From contig OZ242192.1 in the NCBI GenBank assembly GCA_965205955.1, positions 682,001-746,000 of the forward strand: a DNA stretch of 64,000 nt. Direction: 5' to 3'. The notes under the pieces are model-generated. The model saw only the letters and a program-made list of their open reading frames with translations, did no database searches and was not told the DNA's origin. A program made the translations under genes and the position numbers. The first letter of the stretch is position 1; each line of letters starts with the position of its first letter. The DNA comes from G965202915 sp965205955. Lineage in GTDB: Bacteria > Pseudomonadota > Gammaproteobacteria > Eutrophobiales > Eutrophobiaceae. Positions 52,513-61,860 of this stretch are shown here, one piece after another.

Positions 52513-54110
52513 CTGTCCACTGCGAGTCTGGCGAGGATCTTCTTCAGCGCCTTGTCGGTTTCCCGTGCCTCTCCTTCGATGACCTTCAATTCCTCGACGA
52601 TTTCCGCAATCGGCCGATAGGTTTCAGCGTCGCTGGTGTGGATGTAGCGGCTGGGGGAGATGTTGTAGTCGTTTTTCGCAAGCTCGGCATGATCGACAAT
52701 GCGGCTGAGTTTGTCCTCTTCTTTCCAGCCGATGAGGACGTCGGCGATGCGCTGGATACCGTTGTCCGGGATGAAGTTCTTGGGGTCGCCCTTTTCGAAC
52801 ACCTGGCTGGCGTTGACGAGGAAAACCCTGCCCTGTCGGGCCCGCGGCTTGGCCCGGTTGAGGAAGAGGACGATGCCCGGGGCGGTGGTGTTGTAGAACA
52901 GGTTTTCGGGCAGGTAGAGGACGCTCTCGATGCGGTCGTGGTCGACGAACCACCGGCGGACGGTTTTTTCCTTGTTGGTGCCGGCATTGCCCGAGCCGCG
53001 CGAGGCGGCGCCGGTGTCGAGGACGACGGCGGCGCGACCGGTGGCATTGAGGCTGGCGTGCAGGTGCTGGACCCAGCCCCAGTCGGCGGAGGATTTGCCG
53101 GGGAAGCCGGCCCCGGTGGGGAAGCGGTCGAGTTCGTCGTTGTCATAGTCGGCTTCGGTGTATTCGCCCTGGTTCCACATGGGATTGGCGACAACGCGGT
53201 CGAAGGTGCGGAGTTTGCCGCTTTTTTCTGCGCGGAATCGGGGGTTCTTGAAGGTGTCGCCGATCTCGATCTGACCTTCCATGTCGTGGATGATCATGTT
53301 CATGTTGGCCATGGCCCAGGTTTCGGGGATGTATTCCTGGCCGAACAGTTTTAAAGGAGCGGGAGCGCGGGTTTTCTTACCCGCGTCTTTTTCTCCCTTT
53401 CGCGGGTTGGAAAACCCGCGCTCCTTTTCGATCTCGCATTTCACGAGGAGGCCGCCGGAGCCGCAGGTGGGGTCGTAGATTTCCATGCCCGGCTCGGGCT
53501 GGAGCACCCGGGACATAATACTGCCGACCGCGGGCGGGGTATAGAACTCGCCAGCGCTCTGGCCGCCGCCCTCGGCAAATTTGCGGATGAGATATTCGTA
53601 ACTCTTGCCGATGATGTCAGCCTCAACGTCGGCCAGCCCCAGGCGTTTGGTGCTGATGGCCTCGATGAGGTTAGAGAGGCGGTCGTCGTCAAGGTCGCGC
53701 TGCCCGTGAGTGGTGGCATTGAAATCGACGCGGTCGATGATGCCCTGCAGCAGCGGGTTTTCCCGGGCGATGGCCCGTATATGGGTGGTGACGCCCTCGC
53801 CGATCTGGTCGGAGAGCTTGCGGATGACGGACCAAACCGGCTGTTCAAGGTCGTCCGGCATGAGGGGAAGGTAGAAGCGAACGAGCTTATGGTCGCCTGT
53901 AACCAGCCGGAATGCCTTCCTGCGCGAGCCGACCCCGGCGGCAATGCGATTCAGTTCGTCATCGAACACATCGCAGAGGCGCTTGGTAAAGATGAGCGGA
54001 AGAATGTAGTCCTTGTATTTAGGCGCATCCTTGGCGCCGCGGATGGAGCACGCCGCATCCCAGATCCAGGATTCCAAAGATCGAGTTTCGTTATGTGCGC
54101 TTTTTCCCAT
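52509..54110 (-). CDS. hsdM: Type I restriction DNA methyltransferase subunit M
   Basis: HsdM is the N6-adenine methylase of the type I complex. The 533-residue protein has an HsdM N-terminal helical domain (SLESWIWDAACSIRGAKDAP), the SAM-binding motif YDPTCGSGGLLVKCE (about residue 215) and the catalytic motif VVANPMWNQGEY, in which NPMW replaces the usual NPPF. The start at 54110 (MGKSAHNETR) is chosen; upstream sequence in the same frame to 54242 is not methylase-like. A palindromic repeat of about 75 bases is inserted in frame at residues about 229-253 (ERGFSNPRKGEKDAGKKTRA). It overlaps the KilA-N gene by four bases. Confidence 0.94.
   Translation of the reverse strand: MGKSAHNETRSLESWIWDAACSIRGAKDAPKYKDYILPLIFTKRLCDVFDDELNRIAAGVGSRRKAFRLVTGDHKLVRFYLPLMPDDLEQPVWSVIRKLSDQIGEGVTTHIRAIARENPLLQGIIDRVDFNATTHGQRDLDDDRLSNLIEAISTKRLGLADVEADIIGKSYEYLIRKFAEGGGQSAGEFYTPPAVGSIMSRVLQPEPGMEIYDPTCGSGGLLVKCEIEKERGFSNPRKGEKDAGKKTRAPAPLKLFGQEYIPETWAMANMNMIIHDMEGQIEIGDTFKNPRFRAEKSGKLRTFDRVVANPMWNQGEYTEADYDNDELDRFPTGAGFPGKSSADWGWVQHLHASLNATGRAAVVLDTGAASRGSGNAGTNKEKTVRRWFVDHDRIESVLYLPENLFYNTTAPGIVLFLNRAKPRARQGRVFLVNASQVFEKGDPKNFIPDNGIQRIADVLIGWKEEDKLSRIVDHAELAKNDYNISPSRYIHTSDAETYRPIAEIVEELKVIEGEARETDKALKKILARLAVDR
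53353..53428. repeat. REP/BIME-like palindromes inserted in frame in hsdM
   Basis: Two hairpins: CGCGGGT, loop TTTCTT, ACCCGCG at 53366-53385, and CGCGGGTTGGAAAACCCGCG at 53401-53420 with a GGAA loop. Outer arms AAAGGAGCG and CGCTCCTTT are inverted. The second hairpin shares the core GGGTTGGAAAACCC with the repeat inside hsdR. The segment replaces nothing in HsdM and is translated. Confidence 0.8.
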
Positions 54111-54197
54111 GGGTTGATTGTCCGGCTTGTATATCCTGATTGATAAACAACTATAACTTGACGGTCTGCGCTTCGCCACACCAACAGCATGACGGAA

Positions 54198-54216
54198 GGG
54201 GCATTCCTGTTCCCCC
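54198..54216. repeat. REP-like palindrome upstream of hsdM
   Basis: GGGGCATTCCTGTTCCCC resembles the ACATTCCTGT palindromes that flank the transposase in hsdR. It lies 88 bases before the hsdM start. The surrounding 54111-54364 holds no gene that I can support. Confidence 0.5.
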
Positions 54217-54364
54217 TGCCCGGATTTTACTCTCTGGATCAAAGATGCGAAAAGACAGGATATTTTGTTTATAGACCCGAAAGGGCTGCAAATTTTTGAC
54301 AGCAGAGTCGCACCGAAGGTTAATTTATGGCCTTTGCGGATTATTGTGGATAATCCCTCAGGTT

Positions 54365-55651
54365 TTATTGCGATCTCCCCACTTCCCGATAACCAATATC
54401 TTTTCTATAGAACATCCCGTCGTACTTGATTTTTTTAATTGCCTGGTATGCCTGTTGCTGTGCCTGAATAATTGTTTCCCCCAGCCCTGTTACGCATAAG
54501 ACGCGGCCGCCTGCGGTAACGATGTGGTTTGCATCATTATTTTTCGTGCCCGCATGGAATACCTTTACTTCATTAGGGAAACCGGAGTTCAGACCATGTA
54601 TAACATCTCCTTTTTTTGTGCTGTTCGGATAGCCGGCCGAAGCGGCAACTACGGCTAAAGCAGTACGCTCGTCCCATTTGAGATTGTATTGCTCCAGTGA
54701 ACCGGATATTGTCGAGAGGCAAAGTTCCACCAGATCGCTGGTTAAGCGCATCATAATGGCTTGAGTTTCGGGATCACCAAGGCGACAATTAAATTCCAGT
54801 ACCTTTGGCGCTCCGTCTGCGCTAATCATTATCCCTGCATAGAGGATCCCGGTATAGATTCGATTTTCATCGGCCATGCCTTTAATTGTCGGCATAATGA
54901 TTTCATCCATGATCCGGTGGTGCATCGCTTCATTCACAATGGGCGCCGGAGAATAAGCGCCCATGCCACCGGTGTTTGGGCCTTTTCCCCCTTCGTCGCG
55001 CGCTTTGTGATCCTGGGAAGAGGCAAGGGGCAATACGTGTTTTCCATTCGTCATTACGGTAAAGCTGACTTCTTCACCTTCGAGAAACTCTTCAATCACG
55101 ATACGATGGCCGGCCGCACCGAATTTATTTCCTTCCAGCATTTCCCGAATCGTTTTGATCGCCTCTTCCCGGGTAGATGCTATGATCACTCCCTTGCCGG
55201 CAGCAAGGCCGTCTGCCTTGATAACGATGGGCGCTGTTTTTGATTTTACATATTCAACAGCCGGATTGACGTCGGTAAACACTGCATATTCTGCTGTGGG
55301 GATCGTGTATTTTTTTAGAAAATCCTTGGTAAAGGATTTGGAGCCTTCAAGAATGGCCGCTCTTTTTGTCGGGCCGAAACAGCTCAGTCCGCTCTTTTGA
55401 AATACATCGACAATACCGGCAACCAAAGGCGTTTCCGGGCCAATGATGGCAAGATCTATATTTTCTTTCCCGGCAAAGGTTTTTAATGCAGGGATATCTT
55501 CGGCACTGATTGGGATGTTATTGAGTTTATCTTCTTTTTCGGTGCCTGCATTCCCCGGGGCAACATAGACAGTATCGGCCCGGTCTGATTGCGCCATCTT
55601 CCATGCCAGCGCATGTTCGCGGCCTCCGCTTCCCACCACAAGTATTTTCAT
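54365..55651 (-). CDS. purD: Phosphoribosylamine-glycine ligase
   Basis: PurD makes glycinamide ribonucleotide in purine synthesis. The 428-residue ATP-grasp protein has KILVVGSGGREHALAWKMAQ at the N-terminus, VIKADGLAAGKGVIIA in the ATP-grasp domain and LEFNCRLGDPETQAIM at the metal site. It shares one base with the purH stop, so the two are coupled. Confidence 0.96.
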   Translation of the reverse strand: MKILVVGSGGREHALAWKMAQSDRADTVYVAPGNAGTEKEDKLNNIPISAEDIPALKTFAGKENIDLAIIGPETPLVAGIVDVFQKSGLSCFGPTKRAAILEGSKSFTKDFLKKYTIPTAEYAVFTDVNPAVEYVKSKTAPIVIKADGLAAGKGVIIASTREEAIKTIREMLEGNKFGAAGHRIVIEEFLEGEEVSFTVMTNGKHVLPLASSQDHKARDEGGKGPNTGGMGAYSPAPIVNEAMHHRIMDEIIMPTIKGMADENRIYTGILYAGIMISADGAPKVLEFNCRLGDPETQAIMMRLTSDLVELCLSTISGSLEQYNLKWDERTALAVVAASAGYPNSTKKGDVIHGLNSGFPNEVKVFHAGTKNNDANHIVTAGGRVLCVTGLGETIIQAQQQAYQAIKKIKYDGMFYRKDIGYREVGRSQ

Positions 55652-57210
55652 TAATGCAAAAAGTGTCTGAGGTTAGAAAATACCATTGCAATTTTATGTT
55701 CATCTGCCGCGGCAATGACTTGTTTGTCTCGCAATGCTCCCCCCGGTTGTATAATGGCGGTAATGCCGACCTTGGCCGCTAAATCGATCCCGTCTCTGAA
55801 TGGGAAGAAGGCGTCCGAGGCCATGACTGCACCGGAAATCTCCAGGTTTTCATCGGTCGCCTTGATTGTCGCTATGCGGGCACTGTATATACGGCTCATT
55901 TGTCCGGCTCCTATGCCGATGGTTCGTTCATCCTTACAGTATACGATCGCATTGGATTTGACGTATTTGACAACATGCCAGGCAAATAACAGATCTTTGT
56001 ATTCGTCTTCGGTCGGCGCTCTTTTTGTCACCACCTTTAAATCATCGCGTGTGCATACCGCTTGATCGTTGTCCTGAAGCAATAAACCGCCGCTAACCCT
56101 TTTTAAGTTTAACTGCTCGGTCTTTTCCCGGCGGTGGCCGTACTCCATAATTCTCACGGATTTCATAGCCGCCGTAACCTCCAGGGCCTCAGCGTTAATC
56201 TTCGGGGCAAGGATTACTTCAACAAATTGTTTGTCAATAATCGCTTGTGCCGTTTCTTTATCGCAGGCACGGTTAAACGCAATAATGCCGCCAAATGCAG
56301 AGGTCGGATCGGACTCGTACGCGCGCAAATAGCATTGCAGCAATGTTTTGCCGGTCGCAACCCCGCATGGGTTCGCATGTTTAACGATTACGCAGGCGGG
56401 TTCGGGGAAGGATAATACACATTCCAGTGCGGCATCGGCATCGGCGATATTATTATAGGAAAGTTGCTTGCCCTGAAGCTGTTTGGCATTTGCCAATGTG
56501 CCCGGCGGCGGTGAGGGCTGTACGTAAAATGCGGCTTTTTGATGCGGGTTTTCCCCGTAGCGTAATTCTGCGCGCTTGTGGAATTGCATGGTATAGGTTG
56601 ATGGATAATTGTTATGCTTGCTGTCGTCATCGAAGGCGCCGAGATAATTGGATATGTTGGCATCGTAGTTGGCGGTATGAGAAAATGCTTTCCGGGCCAG
56701 ACGAAATCTGCTGTTATCGCTCAATTTTCCGTTATTCTTCTCGAGTTCGGAAATAAGTGGATCATAGTCTGCGGGGTCGACAACCACCGCAACCGAGGTA
56801 TGGTTTTTGGCGGCGGAACGCAGCATTGCCGGCCCGCCTATGTCTATTTTCTCTATTGCGTCGGCCAAGGCGCAATCGGCCTTGCTGATGGTTTGTTCAA
56901 ATGGATACAGATTGACGACCAGCAAATCGATGGGGGCTATATCATGTTCCTGCATCACTTCATTATCAACGCCCCGGCGGCCGAGTAATCCGCCATGAAT
57001 TTTGGGATGCAATGTTTTGACCCGTCCGTCCATCATCTCGGGAAAGCCGGTGTGATCGGACACTTCCAACACGTTCAGCCCGTTTTCTGCCAGTAATTTT
57101 GCCGTTCCGCCGGTGGAAATAATACTGATATTGAGTCCGTCCAGTTTTTTGCAAAGCTCAACGATACCGGATTTATCGGAAACGCTGACCAATGCGCGCT
57201 TTATTTTCAT
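55651..57210 (-). CDS. purH: Bifunctional AICAR transformylase/IMP cyclohydrolase
   Basis: PurH carries out the last two steps of IMP synthesis. The 519-residue protein has an N-terminal MGS-like cyclohydrolase domain (ISTGGTAKLLAENGLNVLEV) and a C-terminal formyltransferase domain with the catalytic KHANPCGVATG. The end, FFPFRDGIDLAAKVGITAII, is typical. It is downstream of fis, as in many gammaproteobacteria. Confidence 0.96.
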   Translation of the reverse strand: MKIKRALVSVSDKSGIVELCKKLDGLNISIISTGGTAKLLAENGLNVLEVSDHTGFPEMMDGRVKTLHPKIHGGLLGRRGVDNEVMQEHDIAPIDLLVVNLYPFEQTISKADCALADAIEKIDIGGPAMLRSAAKNHTSVAVVVDPADYDPLISELEKNNGKLSDNSRFRLARKAFSHTANYDANISNYLGAFDDDSKHNNYPSTYTMQFHKRAELRYGENPHQKAAFYVQPSPPPGTLANAKQLQGKQLSYNNIADADAALECVLSFPEPACVIVKHANPCGVATGKTLLQCYLRAYESDPTSAFGGIIAFNRACDKETAQAIIDKQFVEVILAPKINAEALEVTAAMKSVRIMEYGHRREKTEQLNLKRVSGGLLLQDNDQAVCTRDDLKVVTKRAPTEDEYKDLLFAWHVVKYVKSNAIVYCKDERTIGIGAGQMSRIYSARIATIKATDENLEISGAVMASDAFFPFRDGIDLAAKVGITAIIQPGGALRDKQVIAAADEHKIAMVFSNLRHFLH

Positions 57211-57246
57211 CAGATTGCCGGTAACGGGAGCACTGAGGCCTGAAAT

Positions 57247-57522
57247 TCAATAGAGATTATATTTTTTCAGCCGTTTTTTCAGGGTTGCGCGGTTTAAACC
57301 CAATAGCTTTGCAGCGTGAGTGATATTGCCGCGGGTATGCTGCATAACGGTCTTGAAAAATGGGGTTTCAATCTCGCACATAAAAGTCATATAGAGATCA
57401 CTGGTTTTGTGTCCGTCCAGATCCTCAAAGTAATCATTCAGCGTCTGCTCTACAAAGTCATGCAGGGTTTTTTGTCTTTTCTTGTCGTGAATTTCTGTCT
57501 GTTTTTTATTCGAGCTTTTCAT
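57247..57522 (-). CDS. fis: DNA-binding protein Fis
   Basis: Fis is a small nucleoid protein that bends DNA and regulates growth-phase genes. The protein of about 91 residues ends with the factor-specific helix-turn-helix HTRGNITHAAKLLGLNRATLKKRLKKYNL. The start at 57522 (MKSSNKKQTE) is chosen because it gives the family length; the frame is open to 57588. It lies between a DUF3426 gene and purH. Confidence 0.93.
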   Translation of the reverse strand: MKSSNKKQTEIHDKKRQKTLHDFVEQTLNDYFEDLDGHKTSDLYMTFMCEIETPFFKTVMQHTRGNITHAAKLLGLNRATLKKRLKKYNLY

Positions 57523-57663
57523 CTCACTAATTCTCCATGCGTAGATGAATAATTTCCCACTACACCGCTTTGTTTTTGAATGGAGCATTAACCGCTGAAA
57601 TCATAATAACGATAAGTAAAATATTATGCAGAAATAAAAAAATAACCTTGAAAATCAATCACT

Positions 57664-58512
57664 TCAGAGAAATCGAAATTCAAAACTGACTGCGTCGCTG
57701 GTGTATCCGGTTATTTCAAGCACAAAATGGACCGGGGTATTTGGCGACATGCCCGCGTAAATGGCAATACTCTGATCCAGATATTCCTCCGGTGTGAATT
57801 TGCGTGAACCGATAACAATACCGCCGGTGTCGAATAAATTGATCTGCACCGTTGGATAAGGCTGCGCCACCGATAATAAATTTATTATAGTTGCATTGAC
57901 CAGTAATGTCTCCACAAATAAGGGATGCAGCCTGACATCCCTGTTCACCATCTCGATAGCCGATAAATCCTGCTTGCGGATCAGTTCACAGTGAAATTGT
58001 TCACAAAACCGTTTTGCCTGGGGAATTGCCTGGGGATAGTACTGCAGAACCCTGTCCCGATTGAACCAGAGCAACTGGGAAGCAGCAATAATCAGCAGGG
58101 CCAGGGTCCCTGAAACCCAGAAGAATGCCAGGAAACGATTTCCTTTGGGGCGGTCTTTTTCAAGGTTATCCGTGAAGGAATATTGGATCTCTTCATTTAT
58201 TTCCATCTCCGACTCGAATACCGGTTCCTCAAAATCCGGTGGCGGCTCGGTTTGATCGGCGTCAGCTAAAGACTCTGTATCGGTTTGATCTACATCGAAT
58301 TCAACAGGAATATCAAATTCCGGCTCCTGCTCGTTTGTATCGGCGTCTATAGCCTCGGTACTTGCAATTTTTACTATCGGTTCGTCATGCAGATGCTCAA
58401 TAGCATTGAAGATATTATCGCAACTGCCGCACCGCACCTTACCGCCTGCTACAGAGAGGTGTTTGGCGGAGATATGAAATTCGGTCCCGCAATGAGGGCA
58501 ATCCGCATACAT
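57664..58512 (-). CDS. Zinc-ribbon membrane protein, DUF3426
   Basis: The 282-residue protein has an MJ0042-type zinc finger at the N-terminus (CPHCGTEFHIS, then VRCGSCDNIFNA), an acidic disordered stretch (about 45-115), one membrane helix (FLAFFWVSGTLALLIIAA) and a DUF3426 C-terminal domain. The family is found beside prmA and fis in many proteobacteria, and its function is unknown. It starts six bases after prmA. Confidence 0.9.
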   Translation of the reverse strand: MYADCPHCGTEFHISAKHLSVAGGKVRCGSCDNIFNAIEHLHDEPIVKIASTEAIDADTNEQEPEFDIPVEFDVDQTDTESLADADQTEPPPDFEEPVFESEMEINEEIQYSFTDNLEKDRPKGNRFLAFFWVSGTLALLIIAASQLLWFNRDRVLQYYPQAIPQAKRFCEQFHCELIRKQDLSAIEMVNRDVRLHPLFVETLLVNATIINLLSVAQPYPTVQINLFDTGGIVIGSRKFTPEEYLDQSIAIYAGMSPNTPVHFVLEITGYTSDAVSFEFRFL

Positions 58513-58518
58513 GGTGCG

Positions 58519-59430
58519 TTATGCCGAGTGGCGTATATCCGGCAAAGTGCCGTGCAACAAAGCCCACTCCCGATTAAATAGCGGTTTGCGCATATTGAAC
58601 CAGCGGGAATAAGCAGCCATACATTCCCCGCTCTGCACATGCAGTATGCCGGACAAAGCCAGATATGCCCCCGGTTTCACCAGCCGGGAAAATTGTTCGG
58701 CGAGTTTGATGAGCGGACCCATTAAAATATTCGCAATCAATATATCCGCCAAGGGCAATTGCGCCTGGCGCGCATCGACCATGGTGATCTGTTGGTTCAG
58801 GTTATTGGCCTCTATATTATTTTTACATGCCCGCAGAGCTTGGGGATCAATATCTACTGCATAAACACTGGATGCGCCTAATTTTGCCGCGACCATTGCC
58901 AGAATGGCGGTACCACAGCCGTAATCTATAACCGTTTTATTGTGCAGATCGCGCTCCATCAGCCATTGCAAACAGAGTGAGGTGGTTGGATGGGAACCCG
59001 TGCCAAAGGCCAATCCCGGGTCGAGTGTTATTGTCGACAAACCTTCGGGCGGATCACACCAACTGGGACAGATGCATAATTTATCGCCCAGGATTATGGA
59101 TTGCTGTTGCTGACTGCGGTTATCCCGCCAGTCTTTATCGGCCAATAAAGAGATGGAATGCGCATAAATATGTTCATCACCAATCCGGTTGCGAATGCAG
59201 AGTAAAACGATATCCAGATCTATGTCCGCAGGAAACAGCGCCATCAAACGTGTCCGTTGCCATAAACCAGGCTCCTGTTTTTCCGGGGAATTGCAGCCGG
59301 GCGTATTCTGCAGGGCTTGATCATCTGCCGCCGCAAGGCTAATGGAATCAGCCCCAAACTTCTCAAGTAATTCGGACAGATCGTCTATATGCGCTCCATC
59401 AGTCTCAATACTCAGCTGCAACCGGCCCAT
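58519..59430 (-). CDS. prmA: Ribosomal protein L11 methyltransferase
   Basis: PrmA trimethylates ribosomal protein L11. The 303-residue protein has an N-terminal substrate-recognition domain (MGRLQLSIETDGAHIDDLSE) and a SAM-binding domain (LDPGLAFGTGSHPTT, VIDYGCGTAILAMVAAKLGA, LIANILMGPLI). The Met at 59430 matches the family start; a GTG at 59469 would overlap the accC stop codon. Confidence 0.93.
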   Translation of the reverse strand: MGRLQLSIETDGAHIDDLSELLEKFGADSISLAAADDQALQNTPGCNSPEKQEPGLWQRTRLMALFPADIDLDIVLLCIRNRIGDEHIYAHSISLLADKDWRDNRSQQQQSIILGDKLCICPSWCDPPEGLSTITLDPGLAFGTGSHPTTSLCLQWLMERDLHNKTVIDYGCGTAILAMVAAKLGASSVYAVDIDPQALRACKNNIEANNLNQQITMVDARQAQLPLADILIANILMGPLIKLAEQFSRLVKPGAYLALSGILHVQSGECMAAYSRWFNMRKPLFNREWALLHGTLPDIRHSA

Positions 59431-59468
59431 GGCATTTTCAGAATTATCAAGGCTGTGTGATAAACGCA

Positions 59469-60812
59469 CTATGGAAAACCGAGTTTTTTTTCCAAGTAAT
59501 GAATATCGGTAGTGCCCGCAATAAAGCCGGCATCGCTGATCAGCGACTGATGCAGGGGAATGTTGGTCTTAATTCCGTCCAGCACTATTTCCGATAAGGC
59601 CATCGCCATACGTGACAAAGCCAACTCACGTGTTTCTGCGTGGGCAATTAATTTTCCTATCAGTGAATCATAATAAGGTGTAATGGAGTATCCCTGATAA
59701 ATATGCGTATCTACTCGAATGCCGGGCCCTCCCGGCGGATGATAGTGCTGAATGGTTCCAGGGGACGGCATAAAGCTTTCCGGATCTTCCGCATTGATCC
59801 GGCACTCTATTGCATGCCCTCTTATTTTTATTTCTTTTTGGCTATAGCTCAGTTCATCGCCGTTCGCTATTTTTAACTGCTCTTTAATCAGATCGATATT
59901 GGTAACCATTTCCGTTACAGGATGCTCTACCTGAATGCGGGTATTCATTTCAATAAAATAAAACTTTCCCTCTTCATATAAAAACTCGAAGGTGCCGGCG
60001 CCACGATAGCCAATTTCACGACATACCCGAATGCAGCGCTCACTGATTTTCTGCCGGAGCGAATTATTGATTCCGGCCGCCGGCGCTTCTTCAATAATCT
60101 TTTGATATCGGCGCTGCATGGAGCAATCACGCTCGCCCAAATGGATTGCATGACCATGTTCATCGGCCAATATCTGTATTTCAATATGTTTCGGATGCTC
60201 AAGATACTTCTCCATATATAAGGTGTCGTTATCAAAAGCTGTTTTTGCCTCGGCACGAGTCAGCGCTATTGCGTTTAATAAAGCCGCCTCGCTGTTTACC
60301 ACCCGCATGCCTCGGCCGCCACCGCCGCCTGCCGCCTTGATAATGACCGGATAGCCTATATCCCTGGCAATTTTCATTATTTCGTTTTTGTCATTGCTCA
60401 ATGTGCCATTTGATCCCGGAACACAGGATATGCCGGCCTTTCCCATTATTTTTTTCGCGGAGACCTTGTCGCTCATTGAACGGATCGTATCCGGTTTGGG
60501 GCCGATGAATTTAAAGCCGCTCTGCTCGACACGTTCGGCAAAATCGGCATTTTCGGATAGAAAACCGTAGCCGGGATGTATTGCAACGGAATCCGTGACC
60601 TCGGCAGCGCTGATGATCGCCGGTATGTTGAGATAGCTTTCAGAGGATTTTGCCGGACCAATACATACCGATTCATCAGCCAGCTTCACGTGTTTTTGTT
60701 CCCGATCATCCTCGGAATACACTGCAACAGTGCGTATTCCCAACTCATGGCAGGCGCGCAATATACGCAGGGCAATCTCTCCCCTGTTTGCAATAACCAC
60801 TTTTTCCAGCAT
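59469..60812 (-). CDS. accC: Acetyl-CoA carboxylase, biotin carboxylase subunit
   Basis: AccC carboxylates biotin on AccB in fatty acid synthesis. The 447-residue ATP-grasp protein has the glycine-rich ATP loop KAAGGGGGRGMRVV, the metal and bicarbonate segment FIEMNTRIQVEHPVTEM and the N-terminal VVIANRGEIALRILRAC. It is 42 bases downstream of accB. Confidence 0.97.
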   Translation of the reverse strand: MLEKVVIANRGEIALRILRACHELGIRTVAVYSEDDREQKHVKLADESVCIGPAKSSESYLNIPAIISAAEVTDSVAIHPGYGFLSENADFAERVEQSGFKFIGPKPDTIRSMSDKVSAKKIMGKAGISCVPGSNGTLSNDKNEIMKIARDIGYPVIIKAAGGGGGRGMRVVNSEAALLNAIALTRAEAKTAFDNDTLYMEKYLEHPKHIEIQILADEHGHAIHLGERDCSMQRRYQKIIEEAPAAGINNSLRQKISERCIRVCREIGYRGAGTFEFLYEEGKFYFIEMNTRIQVEHPVTEMVTNIDLIKEQLKIANGDELSYSQKEIKIRGHAIECRINAEDPESFMPSPGTIQHYHPPGGPGIRVDTHIYQGYSITPYYDSLIGKLIAHAETRELALSRMAMALSEIVLDGIKTNIPLHQSLISDAGFIAGTTDIHYLEKKLGFP

Positions 60813-60854
60813 GGTGTTTGGCCTTACATCTACTGTGGTAGAATAAACGGCTAT

Positions 60855-61316
60855 TTATTCTTGCTTGATCCGAAATAAAGGCTGGGCGAATTCTACCGGT
60901 TCGCCATTTTCCACCAGTATTTCCATGATCGTTCCAGCGGTATCTGCTTCGATCTGATTCATAATTTTCATTGCTTCAATAATGCAGAGCACATCACCGC
61001 GCTTGATTGTTTTGTTCGACTCAACAAAAGGAGGATTGTCGGGCGAAGAGGAAGTATAAAATATGCCGACCATGGGCGATTTGACTATATGCGCATTGCT
61101 TGCATATTCGGTTTCAGCGCTTTCGGAAGTGACGGTTTGCGTACCCGTCGGAGTAGACGCGCTTTTATCCGCAGGCATGCGTATCTTTGCCTGCAATGGC
61201 GCCGGAGCGCTGCTGCGACTGATCCGCACCGATTCTTCTCCTTCGTGTATCTCAATTTCGTATACGTCCGATGTCTCCAGCAATTCGATTAATTTTTTTA
61301 CTTTTCTGATATCCAT
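60855..61316 (-). CDS. accB: Acetyl-CoA carboxylase biotin carboxyl carrier protein
   Basis: AccB carries biotin on a C-terminal lipoyl-like domain. The 153-residue protein has CIIEAMKIMNQIEAD, where Lys is the biotinylation site, after a flexible Ala/Pro/Ser/Thr linker (about 35-75). The thumb region SSSPDNPPFVE is present. It is 9 bases after aroQ. Confidence 0.96.
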   Translation of the reverse strand: MDIRKVKKLIELLETSDVYEIEIHEGEESVRISRSSAPAPLQAKIRMPADKSASTPTGTQTVTSESAETEYASNAHIVKSPMVGIFYTSSSPDNPPFVESNKTIKRGDVLCIIEAMKIMNQIEADTAGTIMEILVENGEPVEFAQPLFRIKQE

Positions 61317-61325
61317 GGTTTTAGT

Positions 61326-61769
61326 TTATTGGTTCTTCAAAAAATCTATTCCGGCATCAATTGCCAGTTCATACCCCTTGGCGCCCAGTCCGCTAATCAC
61401 CGCCAGGGCAATCTCCGACAGGTAGGAATGCCGCCTGAATTTTTCCCGCGAAAAAATATTGGATAAATGGACTTCAATAAAAGGAATATTGACTGCCGCC
61501 ATTGCATCCCGCAAAGCAATGCTGGTATGGGTAAATGCCGCCGGATTGATGATAATAAAATCAATGCCCGCTGCGGCGGCGGCATGAATTTGCCCGATCA
61601 ATTCATGTTCCGCATTGCTTTGAAATGCATGTAATTCATGCCCATGTTTTGTCGCATGGTCAATCATGCGCTGATTGATCTCATCCAATGTGGCCGTGCC
61701 GTAAATTTCAGGCTCCCGCGTACCCAATAAATTGAGGTTCGGCCCATGTACAAGCAGAAATTTTTGCAT
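61326..61769 (-). CDS. aroQ: Type II 3-dehydroquinate dehydratase
   Basis: AroQ dehydrates 3-dehydroquinate in the shikimate pathway. The 147-residue protein has HGPNLNLLGTREPEIYG with the catalytic Tyr, IINPAAFTHTS and EVHLSNIFSREKFRRHSYLS. AGGGGAG lies 5 bases before the ATG. It heads the aroQ-accB-accC-prmA run. Confidence 0.96.
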   Translation of the reverse strand: MQKFLLVHGPNLNLLGTREPEIYGTATLDEINQRMIDHATKHGHELHAFQSNAEHELIGQIHAAAAAGIDFIIINPAAFTHTSIALRDAMAAVNIPFIEVHLSNIFSREKFRRHSYLSEIALAVISGLGAKGYELAIDAGIDFLKNQ

Positions 61770-61822
61770 ATACTCCCCTTGCTGAATAAAGCATTTTCGT
61801 TGAAATTACATCCTTTTTAGCG

Positions 61823-61851
61823 GATTTTAACACAATTTATGCCAATTGTGT
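61823..61851 (-). promoter_or_regulatory. Possible aroQ promoter with an inverted repeat
   Basis: ACACAATT and AATTGTGT form a perfect 8-bp inverted repeat with a 6-base spacer at 61830-61851. On the minus strand it is followed at once by TTAAAAT, which could serve as a -10 element. It may be an operator for the aroQ-acc operon; no regulator is identified. Confidence 0.35.
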
Positions 61852-61860
61852 CTATATTGA

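Noticed and set aside
52638..53354. A 238-codon plus-strand frame
   Set aside because: It is antisense to hsdM and consists of low-complexity Val/Gly/Glu-rich sequence.
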